Assembly: GCF_023740735.1 (NCBI RefSeq)
Contig: NZ_JAMRXH010000011.1
Span: forward strand, 1-64,000
DNA length: 64,000 nt
Source: Nocardia sp. CDC159
GTDB taxonomy: Bacteria > Actinomycetota > Actinomycetes > Mycobacteriales > Mycobacteriaceae
Direction of reading: 5' to 3'
Both the position numbers and the translations under genes were made by a program. The notes below the pieces were generated by a model, which saw only the letters and a program-made list of their open reading frames with translations, had not been told where the DNA came from and did no database searches. This document shows, piece after piece, positions 53,829 to 62,746 of the stretch. Each line of letters begins with the position of its first letter. Position 1 is the stretch's first letter.

Positions 53829-55196
53829 CTACCGTGGCGAATTCCGTTGGCTGCCATGGGATCCCCCGGCCGATCCGGACGGTGGCAGCGGGATCGACCC
53901 GGGATCAAGCCCCGGATCCAGGCCCGGCCCGTCGACCGGGTCGTGACCCGAAGTCGGCGCGGCCGCGCCGGGCGCCATGCGCGCGAGCGTATTCGGATCC
54001 ACCACGCGCGCACCGAATTCGGGAGTCCACACGATGACACCGGATTGGAACACCCGAAACGTCCCGAGCTGTCCCGGCAGCGACGTCTCCGGTCCGATCG
54101 GCGCGCCCAACGGCCCTGCGGGACCACCGGTTTCGGCATATTTCAGATCGATGGCGGTATCGGTGCGTGGCGGCCGCGGATCGAATCGTGGCGTCACCGG
54201 CACCTGCGGAACGGCCGGCGCGGCCGGAACCAACTGAGCCGGTGCCGGACCCACCTCGAGGGTGGTGATGTCCACGGGCTGCCCGCCGCCCGGCGCGGCA
54301 GAATACTCCGTGCGCAGAATGTATCCCTCGCGCAGCAGCACCTGCCCGGCCGTCGCGCGCACCGCCTCCACCGCCCGCGGATCCTCCTTCTCGGTGCCCG
54401 GATACTGCTGGCAATCGGTCGTATCGCAGGTCTGGGCATAGGGATAGCGGTGTTCGGCCAGGGCGTAGGAGCGGGCCGCGACGGCCTGTGCGCGCAGGGC
54501 CTCGGCCCCGCCGCGATCGGCCCAGTTGGCCTGCATCTCCGCCGGAACGACGCCGAGCAGATAGTCCTCGACGTCGACCTCGTTGACCGTGCGCGGCTCG
54601 CCGTCCTCGAGTGTCACCGCGAGCGCGCCGCGGAAGGTCGAGCCGTCGCACACCTTCAGATGTTCGGCGGGCGGGCGATCCGGCCCAGGATCCATCGGAT
54701 AGGCCCGGGGATCGTCGGTATCGCCCTCCCACACTTGCTCACCCGTGCAGCCCATGGTGACGGTGACGTGGGCGCCACCGCCGGGCGTCGGAGTCAGATG
54801 CGCCGCCTGGCCCGCGACCACGCGCCGACCGGCGACCAGCACCCCGGTATCGGAGTACACGTCCAGGGTCTGGTTGTCGTACACCGTTAGCCGGACCCGG
54901 ACTGCCGTCGGCGCGATCGTGGCCAGGGTCGCGCCCGGGTAGTAGCTCATGAGAATGCTCTGCGCCGATGCGCCCGCGGCCGCCTTCTCCAGGGCCCCGA
55001 ACTGGCTCATGCCCCGGCCGTGCCCGGTGGCCGAGAGCGTCCGATAGGCGGTGTCGACCGGGCCGATCATCGGATACGACCAGGTCACCACGATCGTGCC
55101 GCCGGTGAGCGAGACGGCCGCCAAACCCATCACGACATATCTGCGCCGACGCAGGCGCCTACGTAGATCACCCTCCCGAACTGCGGTCGTGCCCAT
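53829..55196 (-). CDS. SpoIID/LytB-domain exported protein with LGFP-like C-terminus
   Basis: The 455-residue protein has an N-terminal membrane anchor (about residues 20-40) and a SpoIID/LytB (amidase-enhancer-like) domain with GHGRGMSQFGA at about 58-68, VEDYLLGVVPAEM, AEALRAQAVAARSYAL, and TAGQVLLREGYI. SpoIID proteins of sporulating bacteria cleave denuded peptidoglycan; the LytB type stimulates amidases. A C-terminal segment, GPLGAPIGPE...GTFRVFQSGVIVWTPEFGA, resembles an LGFP repeat. It is divergent from the PGRP amidase gene, which fits a joint role in wall turnover. The ATG at 55196 has GGGGAG upstream. Confidence 0.88.
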   Translation of the reverse strand: MGTTAVREGDLRRRLRRRRYVVMGLAAVSLTGGTIVVTWSYPMIGPVDTAYRTLSATGHGRGMSQFGALEKAAAGASAQSILMSYYPGATLATIAPTAVRVRLTVYDNQTLDVYSDTGVLVAGRRVVAGQAAHLTPTPGGGAHVTVTMGCTGEQVWEGDTDDPRAYPMDPGPDRPPAEHLKVCDGSTFRGALAVTLEDGEPRTVNEVDVEDYLLGVVPAEMQANWADRGGAEALRAQAVAARSYALAEHRYPYAQTCDTTDCQQYPGTEKEDPRAVEAVRATAGQVLLREGYILRTEYSAAPGGGQPVDITTLEVGPAPAQLVPAAPAVPQVPVTPRFDPRPPRTDTAIDLKYAETGGPAGPLGAPIGPETSLPGQLGTFRVFQSGVIVWTPEFGARVVDPNTLARMAPGAAAPTSGHDPVDGPGLDPGLDPGSIPLPPSGSAGGSHGSQRNSPR

Positions 55197-55306
55197 GTGG
55201 ACTCCCCACGGACGGCGCGGAGCGGCATGTCCTCCCCGCGGTATGGCTATCTAAAAGTTACATTTCAGCTACCAAGAGTCTCAGTCTCGAGTGAAGCTTT
55301 AGTCTT

Positions 55307-55329
55307 GTGACATTTGTGACTAGTGTGAC
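55307..55329. promoter_or_regulatory. three GTGAC repeats at 9-bp spacing
   Basis: GTGAC occurs at 55307, 55316 and 55325, an exact 9-bp period, in the 204-base gap between the SpoIID-type and amidase genes. Spaced direct repeats of this kind resemble sites of response regulators such as MtrA, which controls wall hydrolases in actinobacteria. Binding is an inference. The surrounding sequence is AT-rich and probably carries both promoters. Confidence 0.5.
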
Positions 55330-55400
55330 CATTGATCCGTCAGGAATCAACCCGCATCGCTGCTGACGGTCGCCGGTTCTACCGAATGAGGGAGACGATC

Positions 55401-57362
55401 GTGCCGTACCGTGGACCGCAACGCTCGTATCTACTACCGGTGGTGACGACCCTGGCGGTCGCCGCGCCGCTGGCGACGCTCGTCCTGCGGGAGCCACCGG
55501 AATATCGATCGACCACTGACAGCAATCTTGCCGCGATTCCCACGCAACTCACCGAGATGGCGTTGGCGGCGGCCCCCGACGTGGTGCTCCCGCTACGCGA
55601 GCTGACCGGCCTGGACCTACCGGACCTACGGCTGTCCGATCTACGCAGGCTGCCCCTACCCCGCGCGCTCCCCGTACCGGCAGGTCTGCCCAATCCCCTC
55701 GGTGGCGAACTGCCCACCGAGATCCAGCTCCCTCGGCTCGACGACGCCGCCGCGACCGACCCCCTCTTCGCCAGCGCCCAGACCGCCGATCCCAGCACTC
55801 CCGCACTCGCTCCCGGGGCCGTCGCCCCCGAACTCACCGACCAGGTCGGCGCCGAGGTCAAGCAGCTGCGCCGCGACACCCCCTTCAGCGTGGTCGCCCT
55901 CACCGGCAGGGATCTCGCCGGGACCAAGGCGCTGGTCCGGGCGCGCAAGGACGACGGCAGCTGGGGCTCCTGGTATGACACCGAGCGGGTGGAGACCTCC
56001 CGCAACGATCGCGTGCGCGGCGAGAAGACCGGCACCGAACCGGTTTTCGTCGGCGCCACCAAGGCCGTGCAGGTGCTGGTGACCCACCGCGTCGCCGCGC
56101 GCGGCGACGACCCGGCACAGCTGACCGCCAAGGATCTGTCGGCGGTGCTGATCGATCCGGGCCGCGGCCCGGCCGACCGCAATCTCGCCGAGGTTGCCGC
56201 CCCGCTGCCCGGCGGCGGCCCCAGGGTGATCAGCCGCGCGCAGTGGGGCGCCGACGAGTCGCTGCACGAACAGTGCTCCGAACAGCAGCCCGCCTACGAC
56301 GACTTCCTCGGCGGCATCACCGTGCACCACACCGCGGGCCGCAACGACTACAGCCCCGAGGAGTCGGCCGGCATCGTGCGCGCCATCTTCGCCTACCACG
56401 CGAAGACGTTGGGCTGGTGCGATATCGGCTACAACGCGCTGGTCGACAAGTACGGCCAGGTCTTCGAGGGCCGCTTCGGCGGCCTGGACCGGCCGGTGCA
56501 GGGCGCGCACGCGGGTGGTTTCAACGAGAACACCGCCGGGGTCGCGATCATGGGCGACTTCCAGAGCGAAACCCCCTCCGAGGAGGCCGTCCAGGCCGCC
56601 GGGCAGTTCATCGGCTGGCGCGCCCGGGTCGCCGGACTGGATCCCCGGGCACATACCACCATGATCTCGGAGGGCACCGACTACACCTTCGTCCAGGAGG
56701 GCGAATCGATCGATCTGCCGGTCGTCTTCGCGCACCGCGACGTGGGCAACACCACCTGCCCGGGCGACGCGGCCTATGGGCAGATGGACCGCATCCGCGA
56801 AATCGCGGCCGCGGTGGCGGGCACTCCCGTCACCGAGGATGTGAAAACCTATGCGGGCGCGGCCGATCCGAACGCGCCGACCGGCCCGCAGACCCAGCAG
56901 CCTCAGCGCAGCCGGACCGATCTCGCCGCCCTGGCGCGAATCACCACGCGCATCCTGAACCTGCTCGACAAGAACGCCATCGCGAATCACTATGTGGCCC
57001 AGGGCGGTCCGAATGGCCGCCTCGGCGCGGCCGCGTCCGACCCGATCCCGACCCGCGGCGGCGGCCAGTACGTCCGGTTCGTCAACGGCTATGTCTACGC
57101 CGCACCCGACGGCACCATCACCGAGGTGGCCGGGCGCATCCTGGACCGATTCATCCAATTGGGCGCGGAGAGCGGCATTCTGGGGCTGCCCGTCCGGGGC
57201 GCCCACCCCGTACCGGGCGGCACACAGGTCGACTTCCAGTACGGCTCACTGCTGCTCGACACCGCGACCGGCCTGGTCACCACGCTACTGAAGTCCTACG
57301 GCGACCATCAGAATCCGGCCACCATCCCGGCCCCGATCGCGCATCCGGCCCCGACGCCGTAG
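55401..57362 (+). CDS. N-acetylmuramoyl-L-alanine amidase (PGRP domain) with LGFP repeats
   Basis: The roughly 653-residue exported protein has an N-terminal signal or anchor helix, a long low-complexity region, and a PGRP/amidase_2 domain (from RAQWGADE) with zinc ligands in TVHHTAG, FAHRDVG and TTCPGD, plus LGWCDIGYNALVD. LGFP-type repeats follow (HYVAQGGPNGRLGAAAS; GILGLPVRGAHPVPGG). It cleaves the amide between muramic acid and peptide. It matches Rv3811 of M. tuberculosis in type and place. The GTG at 55401 is chosen because AGGGAG lies six bases upstream; an ATG at 55386 is also possible. Its stop lies two bases from that of the converging HAD gene. Confidence 0.9.
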   Translation: MPYRGPQRSYLLPVVTTLAVAAPLATLVLREPPEYRSTTDSNLAAIPTQLTEMALAAAPDVVLPLRELTGLDLPDLRLSDLRRLPLPRALPVPAGLPNPLGGELPTEIQLPRLDDAAATDPLFASAQTADPSTPALAPGAVAPELTDQVGAEVKQLRRDTPFSVVALTGRDLAGTKALVRARKDDGSWGSWYDTERVETSRNDRVRGEKTGTEPVFVGATKAVQVLVTHRVAARGDDPAQLTAKDLSAVLIDPGRGPADRNLAEVAAPLPGGGPRVISRAQWGADESLHEQCSEQQPAYDDFLGGITVHHTAGRNDYSPEESAGIVRAIFAYHAKTLGWCDIGYNALVDKYGQVFEGRFGGLDRPVQGAHAGGFNENTAGVAIMGDFQSETPSEEAVQAAGQFIGWRARVAGLDPRAHTTMISEGTDYTFVQEGESIDLPVVFAHRDVGNTTCPGDAAYGQMDRIREIAAAVAGTPVTEDVKTYAGAADPNAPTGPQTQQPQRSRTDLAALARITTRILNLLDKNAIANHYVAQGGPNGRLGAAASDPIPTRGGGQYVRFVNGYVYAAPDGTITEVAGRILDRFIQLGAESGILGLPVRGAHPVPGGTQVDFQYGSLLLDTATGLVTTLLKSYGDHQNPATIPAPIAHPAPTP

Positions 57363-57364
57363 CG

Positions 57365-58198
57365 TCAGCTGGCCCACCAGCGCTCGAGCACCTGGGCCAC
57401 GCCGTCGGCGGAATTGGACGCGGTGATCTCGTCGGCGGCGGCCTGGGCCTCGGGATGGCCGTTGGCCATGGCCACGCCGTGGCCGGCCATGCGCAGCATG
57501 GGGACGTCGTTGGGCATATCGCCGAACGCCACGATCGTCGCGTGCTGCACGCCGAGGCGCTCGGCGACCAGGGTCAGGCCCGCGGCCTTGGTGATCCCGG
57601 GGGCCGACAGCTCGATCAGGCCGTTGTTGGTCGAATAGGTGATGTCGGCCCGGCCGCGCAGTTGCGGTTCCAGCGCCGCGCGCATATCGGCGCTGGTCGC
57701 CCCGCGCAGCCGGATCAGCATCTTGATCGCCGGAGCGGCGATCACCTCCCGGCGGGCCACCTGGGTGTCGTCCGGATTGAGCCAGGCGTGCTCGTATTCG
57801 GGCGAACTCACGAACTGCGGCGTGGCCGCGTCGTGCGCGCTCGCCCCGACCCGTTCGGCGGCCAGGCCGCAGCCCGGCAGCACCCGCTCGGCCAGATCGG
57901 CGATCCAGCTCAGACTGTCCACGTCGAGGGTGGTGGTGTGCAGGATGCGATCGGCCGCGCTGTCGTAGATCACCGCGCCGTTGCCGCAGACACTCAGCGG
58001 CGCATGTCCGAGTCCGTCGACGACGGGCCCGATCCAGCGCGGCGGCCGCCCGGTGGCCAGCACGAACGGGACACCGTCGGCGACCAGCGCGGCGACCGCG
58101 GCCCGCGTGCGCGGCGTCACCCGCTCCTGCTCGTCGATCAGCGTGCCGTCGACGTCGGTGGCCACCATCTTCGGTTTGGACAGGTGCAGACGAGTCAC
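57365..58198 (-). CDS. Cof-type HAD-IIB hydrolase
   Basis: The 277-residue product is a haloacid-dehalogenase-fold sugar-phosphate phosphatase of the Cof group: catalytic DVDGTLID near residue 15, LATGRPP, the Lys in ITKAAGL, and GDMPNDVPML. It is the counterpart of Rv3813c, which lies close to Rv3811 in M. tuberculosis. The substrate is unknown. The GTG at 58198 has AGGATGGA upstream. Confidence 0.9.
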   Translation of the reverse strand: MTRLHLSKPKMVATDVDGTLIDEQERVTPRTRAAVAALVADGVPFVLATGRPPRWIGPVVDGLGHAPLSVCGNGAVIYDSAADRILHTTTLDVDSLSWIADLAERVLPGCGLAAERVGASAHDAATPQFVSSPEYEHAWLNPDDTQVARREVIAAPAIKMLIRLRGATSADMRAALEPQLRGRADITYSTNNGLIELSAPGITKAAGLTLVAERLGVQHATIVAFGDMPNDVPMLRMAGHGVAMANGHPEAQAAADEITASNSADGVAQVLERWWAS

Positions 58199-58235
58199 CT
58201 ATTCCATCCTGCCGGAAACGACCGCCGGACCGTAA

Positions 58236-58811
58236 TCACGATTCGGGTCGGGTCCAGGGGTTGTCCGTGGGCGGCCGATAGGGCGGGGGCGAAGGGGCCC
58301 AGCGGGCGGCCGGGTCGTAGGCCAGCCAGCGCGTGGTGGCCGGGAGAAGGACGAGGATCAGGGTCACGATCGGAAAGGCCAGCCCGAGCAGCCCGCTGAT
58401 CGTGCCCAGGGCGAGGAAGGGGCTCCACATCGACGCGACCACGGCCCCCACCACACCCCGCACGATCGCCGTGCCCGTGCCGATCGCGATGAGGGTGCGC
58501 CCGACGGTCTTGCGCCGCAACAGCGCGATCGCGCCCCACGCGAGCAGCACGCCGACCACGATCGCCACCACGCCGGTACCCGCGAGATATGGCCCGAACC
58601 AGCTGTCGGCCGGTAGCTCGTCCCCGGACATATCGAGCTCGCGCAGCAGTCCGGTCGCCCCCAGCACCACATTCGCCAGTCCACCGAATAGCTCGGCGAC
58701 CGCGCCCAGGGATGCCAGCACACCTGCGGCTATCGCGGTCCCCCCATTCGGCGCGGGCTGCCAGCCGCTCGGATACGGCTCGTAACCATCCGGATACTGC
58801 GGAAGAGCCAT
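58236..58811 (-). CDS. membrane protein of unknown function, four to five TM segments
   Basis: The 191-residue product begins with a short Tyr/Pro-rich part (YPDGYEPYPSGWQPAPNGG), then has about four hydrophobic segments and a Pro-rich tail. No family is recognised. The ATG at 58811 has GAGGGGG about nine bases upstream. Its NGGTAIAAGVLA segment echoes the small protein at 51998-52279. It lies 37 bases before the HAD gene on the same strand. Confidence 0.75.
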   Translation of the reverse strand: MALPQYPDGYEPYPSGWQPAPNGGTAIAAGVLASLGAVAELFGGLANVVLGATGLLRELDMSGDELPADSWFGPYLAGTGVVAIVVGVLLAWGAIALLRRKTVGRTLIAIGTGTAIVRGVVGAVVASMWSPFLALGTISGLLGLAFPIVTLILVLLPATTRWLAYDPAARWAPSPPPYRPPTDNPWTRPES

Positions 58812-58968
58812 TGACAATCCCCCTCGTTCGCGCCTCGAACCGGCGACGTAACGACCGGCCCGATGCACGATATCTCCGTTTTGCGCATGTCGCTCGCCGC
58901 GCATGCCACGCCACCACCCCTATCTGTCCCTATGATCAGGGGCTAGCAAACCCGACCCGAGGGGACCG

Positions 58969-59946
58969 ATGACCGGCTTTCTGCTACGACGTGCGCTGAA
59001 CTATGTCGTGCTGCTGGTGCTGGCGACCTTCCTGACGTTCAGCCTGGCCTCGTTGACCTTTCGCCCCCTCGACAGCCTCGAGCAACGAAATCCGCGGCCG
59101 CCGCAATCGGTGATCGACGCCAAGGCCGAGGAACTGCACCTCAACGATCCGATCCCGCAGCGATATCTGACCTGGGTCGGCGGCATGGTGCACGGCGACT
59201 TCGGTAAGACCCTCGCGGGCCAGCCGGTGAGCGAGGAACTGCCGCGCCGGGTCGGAGTCAGCCTGCGACTGTTGATCGTCGGATCGATCGTGGGCACGGT
59301 CCTCGGCGTTCTGATCGGGGCGGCCGGTGCGATCCGGCAGTACCGGTTCAGCGATTACTTCACGACCATCGTGTCGCTGCTGATCCTGAGCACGCCGGTG
59401 TTCCTACTCGCTACCATTCTGAAATATGGTGCCCTGCAAGTCAATTCGTTGACCGGCACGCAGATCTTCCTCTACACCGGCGAAACCTCGGCGAATGCCG
59501 TGCACGGGCTGTGGAATCAGCTCGTCGACCGTGCTCAACACATGATCGTCCCGACCCTCGGCCTGGCCCTCGGTTCGATGGCCGGTTACAGCCGCTATCA
59601 GCGCAACGCGATGCTGGACGTGCTGCAGAGCGATTTCATCCGCACCGCGCGCGCCAAGGGCCTGACCCGGACCCGCGCGCTGTACAAGCACGGCCTGCGA
59701 ACCGCCCTGATCCCGATGGCGACCCTGTTCGCCTACGGCATGGGCGCGTTGATCACCGGCGCCACCTTCACCGAGAAGATCTTCGGCTGGCACGGCGTCG
59801 GCGAATGGCTGATCGACGGCGTCAACGCCCAGGACCTCTACATCGTGGCGACCGTCACGGCATTCACCGGAGTGGTCGTACTGGTCTCGGGCCTGCTGTC
59901 GGACATCGTCTACGCCCTGCTCGACCCCCGGGTGCGTGTGGCATGA
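58969..59946 (+). CDS. oligopeptide/dipeptide ABC transporter permease (OppB/DppB type)
   Basis: The 325-residue membrane protein has about six helices. An early conserved segment TWVGGMVHGDFGKTL and the permease EAA loop (RYQRNAMLDVLQSDFIRTARAKG) place it in the Opp/Dpp type-1 permease group. It forms the channel with the next gene. The ATG at 58969 has GAGGGG upstream; TATGAT at 58931 may be the -10 of the operon promoter. The next gene starts inside its stop (ATGA). Confidence 0.93.
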   Translation: MTGFLLRRALNYVVLLVLATFLTFSLASLTFRPLDSLEQRNPRPPQSVIDAKAEELHLNDPIPQRYLTWVGGMVHGDFGKTLAGQPVSEELPRRVGVSLRLLIVGSIVGTVLGVLIGAAGAIRQYRFSDYFTTIVSLLILSTPVFLLATILKYGALQVNSLTGTQIFLYTGETSANAVHGLWNQLVDRAQHMIVPTLGLALGSMAGYSRYQRNAMLDVLQSDFIRTARAKGLTRTRALYKHGLRTALIPMATLFAYGMGALITGATFTEKIFGWHGVGEWLIDGVNAQDLYIVATVTAFTGVVVLVSGLLSDIVYALLDPRVRVA

Positions 59947-60881
59947 CCGAGACCGAGATCATCGCGCAGGGCGCGCCGGAACCCACCGCGGCCGGACGCC
60001 GGAAACTGGTGTGGCGCAGGTTCCTTCGGAACAAGGCGGCGGTGGCGGGACTGATCGTGCTGCTGCTCATGCTGATCCTGAGCTTCGCGCTGCCGCCGCT
60101 GCTGAAATACGACTACCAGGAGCTCGATTACACGGCCCTGCTCAAACCTCCCAGCCCGGAACATCCGTTCGGCACCAACCAGATCGGCCAGGACGTGCTG
60201 GCGCAGACGCTGCGCGGCCTGCAGAAGTCGCTGGTGATCGGCTTCAGCGTGGCGATCTTCGCCAGCCTCATCGCCGCGACGGCCGGATCGCTCGCGGGCC
60301 TGCTGGGCGGCTGGACCGATCGGGCAATCATGTGGCTGGTCGATCTGCTGCTGGTGGTGCCGAGCTTCATCATCATCGCGATCTTCGCCCCGCGCACCAA
60401 GGGCAGCGGGTCGATTCTGCTGCTGATCGTGCTGCTGGCCGTGTTCAGCTGGATGATCAGCGCGCGCATCGTACGCGGCCTGACGCTGAGCCTGCGCGAT
60501 CGCGAATTCGTCCGGGCCGCACGGTATATGGGCGCCTCCACCTGGACCGTGATCACCACCCACATCATCCCGAACATCGCCTCGATCCTGATCATCGACA
60601 CCACGCTGGCGGTGGGCGCGGCGATCATGGCCGAGACCGGGCTGAGCTTCCTCGGCTTCGGCGTGCAGCCGCCGGATGTGTCGCTGGGCTCGCTGATCGC
60701 CTCGGGCACCAAATCCGCGCTGACCTATCCGTGGCTGTTCCTGTTCGCCGGTGGGCTGCTGGTGATCACCGTGCTGTGCGCCAACCTGGTCGGCGACGGC
60801 CTGCGCGACGCCTTCGATCCGAGCTCCAAACGGGCTCGTTCGCGCCGCAAGAACACCGACGAACCGAAGGCCGTCGCATGA
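59943..60881 (+). CDS. oligopeptide/dipeptide ABC transporter permease (OppC/DppC type)
   Basis: The 312-residue second permease has the OppC hallmarks: a short cytoplasmic start then WRRFLRNKAAVAGLIV, HPFGTNQIGQDVL, the EAA loop REFVRAARYMGAS, and GFGVQPPDVSLGSLI near the end. The ATG at 59943 overlaps the previous stop, and its own stop overlaps the next start, so the four transporter genes are one operon. Confidence 0.93.
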   Translation: MTETEIIAQGAPEPTAAGRRKLVWRRFLRNKAAVAGLIVLLLMLILSFALPPLLKYDYQELDYTALLKPPSPEHPFGTNQIGQDVLAQTLRGLQKSLVIGFSVAIFASLIAATAGSLAGLLGGWTDRAIMWLVDLLLVVPSFIIIAIFAPRTKGSGSILLLIVLLAVFSWMISARIVRGLTLSLRDREFVRAARYMGASTWTVITTHIIPNIASILIIDTTLAVGAAIMAETGLSFLGFGVQPPDVSLGSLIASGTKSALTYPWLFLFAGGLLVITVLCANLVGDGLRDAFDPSSKRARSRRKNTDEPKAVA

Positions 60882-62737
60882 GTGAGTCGACCAAGCGCGC
60901 GACGACCGCGCCCCTGCTCGAGGTCTCGGACCTGCATGTGTCCTTTCCCTCCGAGGAGGGCCGCATCGATGCCGTGCGCGGGGTGAACTACACCGTCGCC
61001 GACGGCGAGGTGCTGGCCATCGTGGGCGAGTCCGGTTCCGGCAAATCGGTGTCCTCGCTGGCGGTGATGGGGCTGCTGCCCGAGCAGGCGCGGGTGCGCG
61101 GCTCGATCCGGTTGCGCGGCAAGGAATTGCTGGGCATGGGCGATCGGGAGTTGTCCGCCCTGCGCGGCAGCCGGATCAGCATGGTGTTCCAGGATCCGCT
61201 CTCGGCGCTGACCCCGGTGTACCGGATCGGCGACCAGATCGCCGAGGCGCTGCTGGCGCACGGGAAGATGAGCAAGCAGGACGCGGCGCGGCGGGCGGTG
61301 GAACTGCTGGATCTGGTCGGCATTCCCGATCCGGAGCTGCGGGCCCGTGCCTTTCCGCACGAATTCTCCGGCGGCATGCGCCAGCGCGTGGTGATCGCGA
61401 TGGCCATCGCCAACGATCCCGAGCTGATCATCTGCGACGAGCCCACCACCGCCCTCGACGTGACCGTACAGAAGCAGATCCTCGGCCTGCTGCGCAAGGC
61501 GCGCGACATCACCGGCGCGGGTGTCGTGATGATCACCCATGATATGGGTATCGCGGCCACCCTCGCCGATCGCGTCGCGGTCATGTACGCCGGTCGCATC
61601 GTCGAAACCGCCGGGGCGACCGAACTTTTCAACGCCCCCCGGATGCCGTACACGGTCGGCCTGCTCGGCTCCATCCCGCGCATGGACGGCCCGCCGCGCG
61701 CCCCGCTGATACCCATCGTCGGCGCGCCCCCGGCCATGCACGCGCTGCCGCCCGGCTGCCCGTTCGCCCCGCGCTGCCCGGTCTCGATCGACGAGTGCCG
61801 GGCCGCGGAACCGCCGCTGCAGGACACCAATCCGGGCCACCGCGCCGCCTGCATCCGCACCGCGGAGGTCGGCACCGCGGCGCTGTTCGCCGCCTATCGG
61901 CGCGAGATCACCGAGCCGGTGCGCGAGGCGGAGCCCGATCCCCGCGTGGTGCTGCGGGTTTCGGGACTGACCAAGACCTTCCCGATCACCTCGGGCGTAT
62001 TGTTCAAGCGCCGCCGGGGCGAGGTGCGCGCGGTGGACGGCATCGACTTCGAGGTGCGGGCGGGGCGGACGCTGGCGCTGGTCGGCGAGTCCGGATCGGG
62101 CAAGTCCACCACGCTGACCCAGATCATGGATCTGGCCCAGCCGGAGGCGGGCGCGATCGAGGTGCTCGGCCACGACGTCACCGCCCTGACCAGGGCCGGC
62201 CGGCGCGAGATCCGACGCAGGATGCAGATTGTGTTCCAGGATCCGTCGGCCTCGCTGGATCCGCGCCTGCCGATCTTCGACGCGCTGGCCGAACCGCTGC
62301 GCATCGACGGCCGCGCGCGCGACGAGATCCACCGGCGGGTACCGGAATTGCTGAAGCAGGTCGGCCTGCGCGGCGAGCATGCCGATCGCTATCCCGCCGA
62401 TTTCTCCGGCGGCCAGAAGCAGCGCATCAACATCGCCCGGGCGCTGGCGCTGGATCCGGAGCTGCTGGTGCTGGACGAGCCGGTGTCCTCGCTGGACGTC
62501 TCGATCCAGGCGGGGGTGCTCAATCTGCTGCGTGAGCTGCAGGCCGAGCGCGGGCTGGCGTATCTGTTCGTTTCGCACGATCTGTCGGTGGTCCGCAATC
62601 TCGCCCACGACATCGCCGTGATGTATCGGGGCAAGATCGTCGAATCCGGCCCGGCGGAACAAATTTTTGCCGATCCTCGCCACGAGTACACCCGCGCCCT
62701 CATCGACGCGGTACCCGTTCCGGTCGTCGCACGATAG
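60878..62737 (+). CDS. peptide ABC transporter ATPase, fused OppD-OppF
   Basis: A 619-residue fusion of two ABC ATPases. The first half has Walker A GESGSGKS, signature FSGGMRQR and the oligopeptide C-terminal motif with Cys residues (PPGCPFAPRCPVSIDEC). The second half has Walker A GESGSGKST, signature FSGGQKQRINIARA and Walker B LLVLDEPVSSLD. The single fused protein replaces separate OppD and OppF and powers uptake through the two permeases. The ATG at 60878 overlaps the oppC-type stop. Confidence 0.93.
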   Translation: MSESTKRATTAPLLEVSDLHVSFPSEEGRIDAVRGVNYTVADGEVLAIVGESGSGKSVSSLAVMGLLPEQARVRGSIRLRGKELLGMGDRELSALRGSRISMVFQDPLSALTPVYRIGDQIAEALLAHGKMSKQDAARRAVELLDLVGIPDPELRARAFPHEFSGGMRQRVVIAMAIANDPELIICDEPTTALDVTVQKQILGLLRKARDITGAGVVMITHDMGIAATLADRVAVMYAGRIVETAGATELFNAPRMPYTVGLLGSIPRMDGPPRAPLIPIVGAPPAMHALPPGCPFAPRCPVSIDECRAAEPPLQDTNPGHRAACIRTAEVGTAALFAAYRREITEPVREAEPDPRVVLRVSGLTKTFPITSGVLFKRRRGEVRAVDGIDFEVRAGRTLALVGESGSGKSTTLTQIMDLAQPEAGAIEVLGHDVTALTRAGRREIRRRMQIVFQDPSASLDPRLPIFDALAEPLRIDGRARDEIHRRVPELLKQVGLRGEHADRYPADFSGGQKQRINIARALALDPELLVLDEPVSSLDVSIQAGVLNLLRELQAERGLAYLFVSHDLSVVRNLAHDIAVMYRGKIVESGPAEQIFADPRHEYTRALIDAVPVPVVAR

Positions 62738-62746
62738 GAGAAGGCC

